Source of the DNA: JBIOUF01 sp044866695
GTDB taxonomy: Bacteria; Actinomycetota; Actinomycetes; Propionibacteriales; Nocardioidaceae
Length of the DNA stretch: 12,417 nt
Assembly (NCBI GenBank): GCA_044866695.1
Contig: JBIOUF010000146.1
Location: 1-12,417 of the forward strand
Direction: 5' to 3'
Part shown: one piece after another, positions 5,772 through 12,417 of the stretch
Layout of the letters: each line of letters opens with the position of its first letter
Numbering within the stretch: the stretch's first letter is position 1
Translations under genes and position numbers: made by a program
The notes under the pieces: model-generated
Databases searched by the model: none
The model's input: only the letters and a program-made list of their open reading frames with translations
What the model was told of the DNA's origin: nothing

Positions 5772-7148
5772 ATGACGGCATACCAGGTCAGCGACAGCGA
5801 TGCGGCCCTGTTCGGCAACCGGTTCACGACGCAGGAGGTGCCGTCGCGCGAGTTCCCCGACGTCGGCATGCCGGCGGTGGACGCGATGCGGCTCGTGGCG
5901 GAGGACCTCGCCTTGGAGGGGATCCCGGTGCGCAACCTGGCCACCTTCGTCACCACGTGGATGGAGCCCGAGGCGCAGCGCATCATCGCGGCCAACCTGC
6001 ATCGCAACTTCATCGACCACGCGGAGTACCCCCGCACCGCGGAGATCGAGCAGCGGTGCATCCGGATGCTGGCCGACCTGTTCCACGCCCCGGGCGAGAC
6101 GACCGGCGCGCGCACGCAGGGGTCGTCGGAGGCGATCATGCTGGGCGCGCTGTCGCTGAAGTGGAACTGGCGCAAGCGCCAGGCGGCCGCGAACCGGCCC
6201 ACCACGAGCCCGAACCTCGTCTTCGGTGGCGACGTGCATGTGGTGTGGGAGAAGTTCTGCCGCTACTTCGACGTCGAGCCGCGGATCGTCCCGTTGCAGC
6301 CGGGGAAGTACACCATCGGGCCGGACGACGTGCACGAGCACATCGACGAGAACACCATCGGCGTGGCGGCGGTGCTCGGTACGACGTTCACCGGACACAA
6401 GGACGACATCGTCGGGATCAACGACCTGCTGGTCCGGATCAAGGGTGAGCGCGGGCTCGACGTGCCCCTGCATGTCGACGCGGCCAGCGGGGGGTTCGTC
6501 TGGCCGTTCCTCTACCCGGACTCCGCCTGGGACTTCCGCCTCGAGCAGGTGCGCTCGATCAACGTCTCGGGCCACAAGTTCGGCCTGGTGTACCCGGGCA
6601 TCGGCTGGCTGGTGTTCCGGGAGACGGCCGATCTCGCCCGGGAGCTGGTGTTCGAGGAGAACTACCTCGGCAAGACGGACTCGACGTTCACCCTGAACTT
6701 CTCCACGGGGTCGGCGATGGTGCTTGCGCAGTACTACAACTTCGTCCGCTTCGGGAGGCCCGGCTACACCTACATCATGCGAGCCATGCAGGAGAACGCC
6801 CGCCTGCTCGCCGAGGCGCTGCGACGGCTCGGCACGTTCGAGCTCATCGGCGACAAGGAGGAGCAGCTTCCCCTCGTGGCGTTCCGGCTCGCCGAGGACC
6901 AGGGGTACGACGAGTTCGACGTGGCCTGGCAGCTGTCGGCGGAGCGGGGGTGGATGGTGCCGGCGTACACGCTGCCGCCCAACGCCCAGGACGTCACCAT
7001 CATGCGCGCACTGGTGAAGCAGACGATGAGCCGCGAACACGTGGACACGCTGGCCAGCGACCTCGCCGAGGCGTGCGACACGCTCGCCAAGAAGGGCGGG
7101 GCGCACGAGTCGGAGCGGCGCCAGGTCGTGTCCGGGCCAGGGCACTGA
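5772..7148 (+). CDS. gad: Glutamate decarboxylase (PLP-dependent)
   Basis: This 458-residue protein is collinear with E. coli GadB (466 residues). It converts L-glutamate to GABA and CO2, consuming a cytoplasmic proton. The PLP-binding lysine is K269 in V-S-G-H-K-F-G-L. The cofactor aspartate is D236 in H-V-D-A-A-S-G-G-F. Conserved Q-G-S-S-E-A-I-M-L-G (116-125) and T-T-F-T-G (204-208) form the active-site and phosphate-binding parts. N-F-I-D-H-A-E-Y-P (79-87) is the family's substrate-site segment. AGGAG at 5762-5766 sets the ATG. The protein ends in histidine; in E. coli GadB a near-terminal histidine takes part in pH-dependent self-inactivation, but equivalence here is unproven. It follows a membrane protein gene, and a CLC transporter gene faces it, suggesting acid-stress use. 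Confidence 0.95.
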   Translation: MTAYQVSDSDAALFGNRFTTQEVPSREFPDVGMPAVDAMRLVAEDLALEGIPVRNLATFVTTWMEPEAQRIIAANLHRNFIDHAEYPRTAEIEQRCIRMLADLFHAPGETTGARTQGSSEAIMLGALSLKWNWRKRQAAANRPTTSPNLVFGGDVHVVWEKFCRYFDVEPRIVPLQPGKYTIGPDDVHEHIDENTIGVAAVLGTTFTGHKDDIVGINDLLVRIKGERGLDVPLHVDAASGGFVWPFLYPDSAWDFRLEQVRSINVSGHKFGLVYPGIGWLVFRETADLARELVFEENYLGKTDSTFTLNFSTGSAMVLAQYYNFVRFGRPGYTYIMRAMQENARLLAEALRRLGTFELIGDKEEQLPLVAFRLAEDQGYDEFDVAWQLSAERGWMVPAYTLPPNAQDVTIMRALVKQTMSREHVDTLASDLAEACDTLAKKGGAHESERRQVVSGPGH

Positions 7149-7171
7149 GCCTCCGCGCCGCGGGATGCCCA

Positions 7172-7184
7172 ACCGCCCTGCGGT
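7172..7184. terminator. Weak hairpin between convergent gad and clc genes
   Basis: accgc (7172-7176) and gcggt (7180-7184) form a five-base-pair stem with a three-base loop, in the 49-base gap between the two convergent stop codons. It is the only obvious hairpin there. The stem is short and no T-run follows, so a bidirectional terminator role is only possible. Confidence 0.2.
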
Positions 7185-7197
7185 GGCTCACGTGCGC

Positions 7198-8580
7198 CTA
7201 TTCAGCCTCGGCAGCCTTGGGGCCCGGCGCGGGGAGCATGTAGGTGACCACGAAGGCCACCGCGACGGCCACGACGACCTGTGGGGTCACCAGCACGCCG
7301 TCGACGCCCATCAGCAGGACGGCGAGCAGCGTCGAGGTCAACGGCAGCCGCAGCATGGCAGAGCACATGGCACCGATGCTCATGCCGATGGCCGGTCCCA
7401 GCTCCATGCCCGGCAGCCCGCTCGCGGCGATGCCCACTGCCGCGCCGATGAACATCGAAGGGAAGACCGGACCGCCTCGAAAGGCGCTCAACGACATCCC
7501 GTAGGCGAAGCTCTTGCAGATGACGAGCAGGACCATCACGCCCGCCGAGGCGCCTGCTGCGTGTGCGACCAGGTCGGGCATGGCATCCTGCCCGGAGAAC
7601 AGCACCTCGGTGGAGCTCCTGCCCGAGGCGAGCTGATAGCCCATCGCGGTGAGACCGATGACCAGGCCGAGCACCGAGGTCACCAGGACCCGGTTCCGGT
7701 GGACGACGGGGCGAAGCCACAGCGCGAGCGAGCGGATCAGCCAGCACAGAACCGCGCCGACCAGTCCCACGACGAGTGCCCACGCGATCGTCGCCAGCGT
7801 CGGCGGTGCGCCGGGCGGGACCGACGGCAGCGCCAGCGAGAACGTGCCGAGACCGGTCCAGTCGTCGAGCCCGACGAAAACCAGCGCGCCGATACCCGAG
7901 GCCAGCAGACCCGGTAGGGCCACCAGGCTCAGCGTCGCACCACCGATGCCGGCCGCCTCCATGATCAGGAACGCACCGAGCACCGGGGAGCCGAGCAACG
8001 TGCTGATCGCCGCGAAGCTGCCCGCCGAGGCCATGACCGTCAGGGCCATCGGTGGGGCGTCCTTCTTGGCGAGCCGCACCGCGAGCGCCCCGAGCCCGCC
8101 GCCGATCGCGATCAGCGGTGCCTCGGGACCGAGGACGGCACCCAGGCTCAGCGTGGTCAGCGCGGCAAGCGCGATGCCGGGCAGCTCACGCGGAAGGGGC
8201 GCGCCACCACCGGCCTTGAACCCGAAGGCGGGTGAGTGACCTCCGTTTCCAGGCAGGTACCGGATCGTCAGTGCGGTCAGCAGCCCGCTCAGGACCAGCC
8301 ACGGCACCGGCCACCAGGCCGGCGGAGCGTTGCCGAAGATCTGGTCCGGCAGATCTGAGAACAGCAGCTCTTGGACCTCTGCGACCAGGGCGAGGAAGCC
8401 GTACGCGATCGCGGAGATGGGAATGCCCGCGACCGCGGCAAGGACCAGGGCCGCGGTGTAGGGCTTGGAGCGGATCACGGCGCCCGGGTCGACCTGGGCT
8501 GGTGGGTCCGGGGCACCGGTCACGCCACGCTGACCCGCTCCCTGGTCCGGGCGAGGGGTGGACCTGTTCGAGTCAGCCAT
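7198..8580 (-). CDS. CLC-family chloride channel/antiporter
   Basis: This 460-residue membrane protein has the CLC fold. G-P-E-A-P (151-155) stands for the G-x-E-x-P motif with the gating glutamate E153. F-R-G-G-P-V-F-P-S-M-F-I-G (367-379) is the G-x-F-x-P anion-site motif. G-N-G-G-H-S-P (111-117) replaces the usual G-S-G-I-P loop, so the serine that contacts chloride in E. coli ClcA is not seen. In the segment G-A-F-L-I-M-E-A-A (202-210) the expected inner proton glutamate is alanine, and no clear counterpart of the conserved C-terminal tyrosine is visible. It may therefore be a variant exchanger or a channel. There is no C-terminal CBS domain. The first 36 residues are hydrophilic. The ATG at 8580 has a GAGGGG ribosome binding site. 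It converges on glutamate decarboxylase; CLC proteins act as charge shunts during glutamate-dependent acid resistance in E. coli. Confidence 0.92.
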   Translation of the reverse strand: MADSNRSTPRPDQGAGQRGVTGAPDPPAQVDPGAVIRSKPYTAALVLAAVAGIPISAIAYGFLALVAEVQELLFSDLPDQIFGNAPPAWWPVPWLVLSGLLTALTIRYLPGNGGHSPAFGFKAGGGAPLPRELPGIALAALTTLSLGAVLGPEAPLIAIGGGLGALAVRLAKKDAPPMALTVMASAGSFAAISTLLGSPVLGAFLIMEAAGIGGATLSLVALPGLLASGIGALVFVGLDDWTGLGTFSLALPSVPPGAPPTLATIAWALVVGLVGAVLCWLIRSLALWLRPVVHRNRVLVTSVLGLVIGLTAMGYQLASGRSSTEVLFSGQDAMPDLVAHAAGASAGVMVLLVICKSFAYGMSLSAFRGGPVFPSMFIGAAVGIAASGLPGMELGPAIGMSIGAMCSAMLRLPLTSTLLAVLLMGVDGVLVTPQVVVAVAVAFVVTYMLPAPGPKAAEAE

Positions 8581-8769
8581 GCAAGGAGCCCCTCGGTCAG
8601 ATCAGGTGTGCCGGCCAAGCCTACGACGCCGCACCCGCGCCACGTCCCAGGCGCGACGGGGGTCACCACCGTGACGTCTGCAGATGACGCTCCCGTCGTC
8701 GACGGACCTCAGGGCCCCGGTGCGAGGGTGACCAGTGCCGGACGGTGGAACGCCTTTCCGAGTGATGCT

Positions 8770-10092
8770 TCACGCCCGAACCAGGGGCGGTGGGTTCCAG
8801 CGGCCGTCCAGCGCCTGCGGCAGCGGCGCGTACAGCCGCATGCACAGCGAGAACGACCCGGCCGGCGCCGGCAGCCAGTTGGCCGTGTCCTGACCACCTG
8901 GGTCGTCGTGCTGGACCAGGAGCGTCAGCGATCCGTCCGCCTCGTAGCGCAGGTCGCTGCTGCCGCCGATCGCGAACCGGTCGATGGGGTTGGCGACCTG
9001 GAACCCCTCCTCGTCGTACATCGTCACCGACCAGAATGCGTCGACTGGCGGCATCGCGTCCGCGGCGAAGTGCAGCACGTACCTGTGTGACCCGTCCGCG
9101 GGCGTTCCGTCGCTGGTCACCTCCTGCAGTGGGTAGATGGCGTCCTCGACCTGGTTCGCGCCCAGGCCCACGAGCGCGACGACCGCGCGCTTGAGATAGA
9201 AGTTGCCGTAGACGCCCATGGAGTCGGTGTTCATCGACCAGCCGTTCGCCATCCGCGCCATCGTGGGCAGGACCGCCTGCAGGTGCGCGACGGCCTCCTT
9301 GGGGACCCTCTCGAGCGCGTCCAGCGTGCCGGGGTCCAGCGCGGCCGCGGCGAACGGCTCCCCGGCGTGGAACCCGATCTGCCGGGCCCGCTCCACGATC
9401 CCGAAGTCGGTCGGATGCGGCGGGTGGACGCGAAGCAGGTCGGCGCCGAGGGTCAGGAAGTCGACCATCGACATCGCGTTGACCTGGTGCAGAGGCTCGG
9501 TCTCGTCGTCCACGCCGGGGTCGACGACTGCTTCGACCGGCGCGGCGGCGGACGGCCACACCGACAGGGGCGTCACCGCGAGCCCGTTCTGCACGGCGTG
9601 GACGGCGTCGTAGTCGTGGGTCCCGTTGGTCTGGGTGCGACCGATGACCCAGACCGTCGACGTCGGGCAGCGGATCGGGCGCACGCCCTCCGGCAGCGAG
9701 CCGGACCAGCCCGGAGGCAGCAGCGCCCAGGATGCCGCGTGGGTGCCGGTGGTGCGCCAGCCGGGCGCCGCGAACGCCTCGCTCCACATGTCGTACATCG
9801 GCAGGACGTAGTAGCGGCCGTCGGTATCGGGTGCGGAGACCACGAGCGGCTCCTCGGACAGGTCGAGCCAGGCCACCGAGTACAGCGTGTCGAAGTTCGG
9901 CCGGACGACGTCGCGGAACTCCACCGGCGGGTACTCGCGGACGTGGACGAACGTGTTCATCGGGCCCCGGCCGGTGACCGCGCCGAGCGGCGCGTTGGTC
10001 ATCTGGCGGCGGGTGACCTCCATCGTCACCAGCGGGTAGAGGTAGGTGTACAGCTCTAGGCCGATGCCGTGCACGTCGAACTGCTTGTCCAT
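8770..10092 (-). CDS. DUF1254/DUF1214 protein
   Basis: This 440-residue protein has the two-domain layout of the DUF1254-DUF1214 family. An N-terminal DUF1254 region (about 15-145) carries N-F-D-T-L-Y-S-V-A-W-L-D-L and Y-Y-V-L-P-M-Y-D-M-W. A C-terminal DUF1214 region (about 325-430) carries F-W-S-V-T-M-Y-D-E-E-G-F-Q-V-A-N-P and ends with a S-F-S-L-C-M-R-L-Y-A-P-L-P strand. The family is widespread and its biochemical role is not established. Many relatives have a secretion signal; this one starts M-D-K-Q-F-D-V-H and shows none, so it is likely cytoplasmic or the export signal is absent. GGGAGA about six bases before the ATG supports the start. It lies 91 bases downstream of the MFS gene on the same strand and may share its transcript. 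Confidence 0.88.
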   Translation of the reverse strand: MDKQFDVHGIGLELYTYLYPLVTMEVTRRQMTNAPLGAVTGRGPMNTFVHVREYPPVEFRDVVRPNFDTLYSVAWLDLSEEPLVVSAPDTDGRYYVLPMYDMWSEAFAAPGWRTTGTHAASWALLPPGWSGSLPEGVRPIRCPTSTVWVIGRTQTNGTHDYDAVHAVQNGLAVTPLSVWPSAAAPVEAVVDPGVDDETEPLHQVNAMSMVDFLTLGADLLRVHPPHPTDFGIVERARQIGFHAGEPFAAAALDPGTLDALERVPKEAVAHLQAVLPTMARMANGWSMNTDSMGVYGNFYLKRAVVALVGLGANQVEDAIYPLQEVTSDGTPADGSHRYVLHFAADAMPPVDAFWSVTMYDEEGFQVANPIDRFAIGGSSDLRYEADGSLTLLVQHDDPGGQDTANWLPAPAGSFSLCMRLYAPLPQALDGRWNPPPLVRA

Positions 10093-10111
10093 CGAGTTCT
10101 CCCGTCAAGGT

Positions 10112-10140
10112 CGAGACAGCCGACGACGCTAGGCGTCTCG
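10112..10140. promoter_or_regulatory. Nested inverted repeats between MFS and DUF1254 genes
   Basis: cgagac (10112-10117) pairs with gtctcg (10135-10140). Inside it, gacgc (10125-10129) pairs with gcgtc (10133-10137) around a three-base loop. The arms partly overlap, so the two hairpins are mutually exclusive. They lie 44 bases past the MFS stop and 20 bases before the DUF1254 start. They could serve as terminator, operator or leader structure; none is proven. Confidence 0.3.
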
Positions 10141-10183
10141 GGAGCCGGCCTGCCTCACCCGAAACGGATAACACGGGGCAGGG

Positions 10184-11470
10184 CTAGGGAAGTGGGTCGA
10201 ACGCCGTCTCCGGCCACGCCTTGACCGCGAGTGCGGCGGCGGCCGCGACGACCACGACGTACAGCCCGGGCCCGATGAGCCCGGTTCGCTGCGCGAGCAG
10301 CTGTTCCAGCAGGGGGGCGGTGCCGCCGACGAGCGCCGAGGCCAGTCCGACCGTGAGTGCCATGCCCGTAGCCCGGACCGGAGTCGGGAACATCTCCGCG
10401 ACCCGGGCCGTCGAGAGCACGCCGCCGACCAGCACGCCGACCACCAGCTCGGCGACGGCGAGTCCGGCGAGGGGCCGGTGGTCCACGACCATCATGATGG
10501 GCAGGGCGAGAGCCGCCAGCGCGCAGGTGCCGGCGAGAACGACGGGACGGCGACCGACCCGGTCCGACAGGCGACCGCAGACCAGGCTGCTCAGGGCGCC
10601 GAGCAGCAGGCCGACGACCGCCAGGCCCAGCGCTGCCGACAGCGGGACGTCTTCGGTGGCGGCGACCCAGTTGGGCAGCCACACGAAGAACGTGTTGAAC
10701 CCGAGGGCGCCGGCGGCGATGAGGGCGAACCCCGTCACCACGGGGACGCGGTGCAGCCGCCACATGACGCCCAGCGGCGGCGAGGCCGTCGCCGACGGCC
10801 CGAGTGCGGAGAACGACCCGGTCTCGTGCATCGTGCGCCGCAGATGCAGGCCGACCAGCCCCAGTGGCAACGCCAGCAGGAACCCGGCCCGCCACCAGCC
10901 GGCCGGCACCCGGTCGCCGTCGACGAGCCACGCCAGCGCACCACCGACGCCGAACCCGAGGGCCATTCCGAGGGCGAGGGTGACCGTGTGCCACGCGCCG
11001 TAGGCGCCACGCCGGCCGGTGGGCGCGTGCTCCACGATGAAGACCGCCGCGACCCCGAGCTCGCCGCCGCCGCCGAACCCCTGCGCGGCACGCAGAACGA
11101 CGAGCAGGACCGGGGCGAGCAGGCCGAGGACGGCGTACCCGGGGAGGAGGCCGATCGCCGCCGTCGCCGCCGTCATCAGCACGAGCGAGGCGATCAGCGG
11201 CCACCGGCGTCCGCTGCGGTCTCCCGACCGTCCGAAGAAGACCGCGCCGAGAGGCCGCGCGACGAAGGCGGTCAGGTACACCGCGAACGCGGCGACGAGC
11301 CGGTTCGACTGCTCGTCACCGGGGAAGAACGCGGACCCGACGAGGGTGGCGAGGGCCCCGAAGATCGCGAAGTCGTACCACTCGACGGCGTTGCCCACGC
11401 AGGCCGCGACGAGGTTGCGCCGGGCGGAGGCGTCGCGGGCGGCGACACTGGCGGGACTTGCCGTAACCAC
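10184..11470 (-). CDS. MFS transporter, metabolite:H+ symporter (MHS) type
   Basis: This 428-residue protein of about twelve membrane segments matches the MHS branch of the major facilitator superfamily, which includes ProP, KgtP and ShiA. Diagnostic parts are G-N-A-V-E-W-Y-D-F-A-I-F-G (26-38) in the first segment. The loop 2-3 signature F-F-G-R-S-G-D-R-S-G-R-R falls near 78-89. R-A-A-Q-G-F-G-G-G-G-E-L-G falls near 127-139. The second-half copy of the loop signature is C-G-R-L-S-D-R-V-G-R-R. Such transporters import organic acids, betaines or similar compounds with protons; the substrate cannot be read here. The start is a GTG with no clear ribosome binding site, but a TANNNT -10-like TAGCCT (11482-11477) ends six bases before it, compatible with a leaderless message. 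The DUF1254 gene follows on the same strand. Confidence 0.9.
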   Translation of the reverse strand: MVTASPASVAARDASARRNLVAACVGNAVEWYDFAIFGALATLVGSAFFPGDEQSNRLVAAFAVYLTAFVARPLGAVFFGRSGDRSGRRWPLIASLVLMTAATAAIGLLPGYAVLGLLAPVLLVVLRAAQGFGGGGELGVAAVFIVEHAPTGRRGAYGAWHTVTLALGMALGFGVGGALAWLVDGDRVPAGWWRAGFLLALPLGLVGLHLRRTMHETGSFSALGPSATASPPLGVMWRLHRVPVVTGFALIAAGALGFNTFFVWLPNWVAATEDVPLSAALGLAVVGLLLGALSSLVCGRLSDRVGRRPVVLAGTCALAALALPIMMVVDHRPLAGLAVAELVVGVLVGGVLSTARVAEMFPTPVRATGMALTVGLASALVGGTAPLLEQLLAQRTGLIGPGLYVVVVAAAAALAVKAWPETAFDPLP

Positions 11471-11476
11471 AGCGCC

Positions 11477-11482
11477 AGGCTA
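11477..11482 (-). promoter_or_regulatory. Candidate -10 element for a leaderless MFS transcript
   Basis: The minus strand reads TAGCCT, then six bases, then the GTG start at 11470. The TANNNT match and spacing are those expected of actinobacterial leaderless promoters, and no ribosome binding site is seen. No -35 match is visible, so this is tentative. Confidence 0.3.
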
Positions 11483-11517
11483 GTGGTCGGGTCGCCAACC
11501 AGGCGCCGGTTCGTGGG

Positions 11518-11814
11518 TCAAGAATGGCCGTGCCGGGGCACCCCCGGCGAGTCGGCACCTGGTGGCCCGGGTCTCACCTGCTCCGCGGTACGGTCCGTCC
11601 CGTCCTGGTCCTCGATGCTCCTCCATCCCCCTCGCAGCTGCTGGACCTCCAGGCCCAGCTCCTCCAGCCGCCTCAGCAGCAGGGCCAGCGGGATCGGCTC
11701 GGTGCTCCGAATGGTCAGGTGCGTGACCGGCGCGACATACCTGACCTGCGACGCGCTCACCGCGCTGGCCACCAGCGCTCCCACGCGTCCGCCCACCCGG
11801 AACTCGATCTGCAT
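11518..11814 (-). CDS. Small actinobacterial protein, paralogue of the upstream gene
   Basis: This 98-residue protein begins M-Q-I-E-F-R-V-G-G-R-V. It contains T-H-L-T-I-R-S-T-E-P-I-P-L-A-L-L-L (about 31-47) followed by R-L-E-E-L-G-L-E-V-Q-Q-L-R (about 49-61). The last part resembles Q-L-H-A-L-G-L-E-V-R-E-L-R in the gene just upstream, so the two are tandem paralogues. Small proteins of this shape, a strand-rich N-terminus then a 'L-L-D/R-x-L-x-x-L-G-L-E-V' helix-strand, are common and uncharacterised in actinobacteria. The final 35 or so residues are polar, glycine/proline-rich and probably disordered. It starts 24 bases after the upstream gene ends, with only a weak GGGGAA ribosome binding site, which suggests dependence on upstream translation. 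No function is assigned. Confidence 0.65.
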   Translation of the reverse strand: MQIEFRVGGRVGALVASAVSASQVRYVAPVTHLTIRSTEPIPLALLLRRLEELGLEVQQLRGGWRSIEDQDGTDRTAEQVRPGPPGADSPGVPRHGHS

Positions 11815-11838
11815 TGGTTCCCCGGTTCCGTCGGGGCC

Positions 11839-12090
11839 TCAGCCGGACGCCTGGCCGAGCGGCTTGTCGTCGCCTTCGAAGATCCGCCGGAGCTCGCGTA
11901 CCTCCAGACCGAGCGCGTGCAGCTGGTCGAGCAGGCCGACGATGGCCGCCTGGTCCGGCACCGTGCCGGTGATGACGGTGGCGGCAGGTTCGATGGTCGT
12001 CACGACGCTCCCCCGCTCGTCGCTCAGCCGCATCAGGCACTCGTCGGGGACCTCTCCGACCACGTGGACCTCGTACACCCACGACCCCAT
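11839..12090 (-). CDS. Small actinobacterial protein of the same family
   Basis: This 83-residue protein starts M-G-S-W-V-Y-E-V-H-V-V-G-E-V-P-D. It continues with T-T-I-E-P-A-A-T-V-I-T-G-T-V-P-D-Q-A-A-I (about 31-50) and L-L-D-Q-L-H-A-L-G-L-E-V-R-E-L-R-R (about 53-69). 'T-V-I-T-G-T-V-P-D-Q-A-A-I-x-G-L-L-D' is the typical pattern of a common uncharacterised actinobacterial family; I recall the pattern, not a named function. GGGAGGTG six bases before the ATG at 12090 fixes the start; a longer reading to 12174 would add a Trp/Gly-rich stretch without support. It is first in a two-gene unit with its shorter-spaced paralogue. The compact fold suggests a binding or regulatory role, but none is shown. 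Confidence 0.7.
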   Translation of the reverse strand: MGSWVYEVHVVGEVPDECLMRLSDERGSVVTTIEPAATVITGTVPDQAAIVGLLDQLHALGLEVRELRRIFEGDDKPLGQASG

Positions 12091-12280
12091 CCGAAACACC
12101 TCCCAGCCGGCGACCGTCCACGGACCGCCGTGCGCCCACCCTCCCAAGCCACGCGGCTGCCACGCCTCACCCACAGTGGATAGTGGGAGGGGCTGGGTCG
12201 AGCCGGCCCTCGCGGTGGGCCGCCGCCGCGGATGTGGTCGCGGAGCAGGCAGCCGGGGATGTGCCAGCCGCCAGAGGCAC

Positions 12281-12342
12281 CCGGTGGTTGAGGAGGGCGC
12301 CCTTCGAGACGGGCTCCTTCGTCGCCCTCCTCAGGAACCGCG
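12281..12342. repeat. 62-bp REP-like palindromic repeat, copy 1
   Basis: Copy 1 runs from ccggtggttgaggagggcg to cgccctcctcaggaaccgcg. The arms ggttgaggagggcg and cgccctcctcaggaacc are nearly perfect reverse complements and enclose a loop with tcgagacgggctc. It is identical over all 62 bases to copy 2. Arms and core match the left-edge element at 221-268, so this is one dispersed family. Confidence 0.85.
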
Positions 12343-12355
12343 GAGCGACCCGTCC

Positions 12356-12417
12356 CCGGTGGTTGAGGAGGGCGCCCTTCGAGACGGGCTCCTTCGTCGC
12401 CCTCCTCAGGAACCGCG
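12356..12417. repeat. 62-bp REP-like palindromic repeat, copy 2
   Basis: This is an exact direct repeat of copy 1, separated from it by 13 bases and giving a 75-base period. It reaches the last base of the window, so the element or array may continue beyond it. Confidence 0.85.

Noticed and set aside
4881..7172. A very long minus-strand open frame antisense to the gad unit
   Set aside because: It is His/Arg/Pro/Gly-rich low-complexity sequence lying antisense to a clear glutamate decarboxylase and membrane protein; long antisense frames are expected in DNA of this G+C content.
8581..8769. A gene or strong terminator between the CLC and DUF1254 genes
   Set aside because: Only short five-base stems (for example 8662-8675 and 8693-8705) and no supported reading frame were seen.

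Overview
The window is about 70% G+C, with short gaps between genes, many four-base gene overlaps, GTG starts and REP-like palindromes built around a 'ggtggttgaggagggcg' core. This points to a high-GC actinobacterium, most likely near Nocardioidaceae or Intrasporangiaceae. That placement rests on general impression and is not proven here. No rRNA, tRNA, CRISPR array, transposase or phage gene was found.

Layout from left to right. The first 70 bases hold the end of a plus-strand gene. A repeat-rich gap follows (about 220-338). Next come an ASCH-domain gene and a VOC-family gene that overlap by four bases on the plus strand. Facing them is a minus-strand pair: a MATCAP/DUF1704 'QEGLA' zincin-like putative peptidase, translationally coupled to a GshB-like ATP-grasp ligase. 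A P-loop kinase-like gene diverges from that pair. A FitAB/VapBC-type toxin-antitoxin pair follows on the minus strand. Divergent from it is a plus-strand unit of a multi-pass (YrhK-like) membrane protein and a glutamate decarboxylase. A CLC-family chloride transporter converges on the decarboxylase. Further right, all on the minus strand, are a DUF1254/DUF1214 protein, an MHS-type MFS transporter and two tandem paralogous small actinobacterial proteins. The right edge carries two identical 62-bp palindromic repeats of the same family as those at the left edge.

Two groupings look functionally meaningful. (1) The peptidase/ATP-grasp pair overlaps by ATGA. It joins a predicted zinc carboxypeptidase-type fold to a predicted peptide-bond-forming ligase, with no gamma-glutamylcysteine synthetase nearby. 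This is the best candidate for a poorly characterised system in the window. (2) Glutamate decarboxylase plus a CLC chloride transporter matches the logic of glutamate-dependent acid resistance in enterobacteria. Here the accessory gene is an unusual membrane protein and no GadC-type antiporter is visible. A perfect 17-bp palindrome lies upstream of that unit. The remaining genes look like ordinary accessory or housekeeping content.
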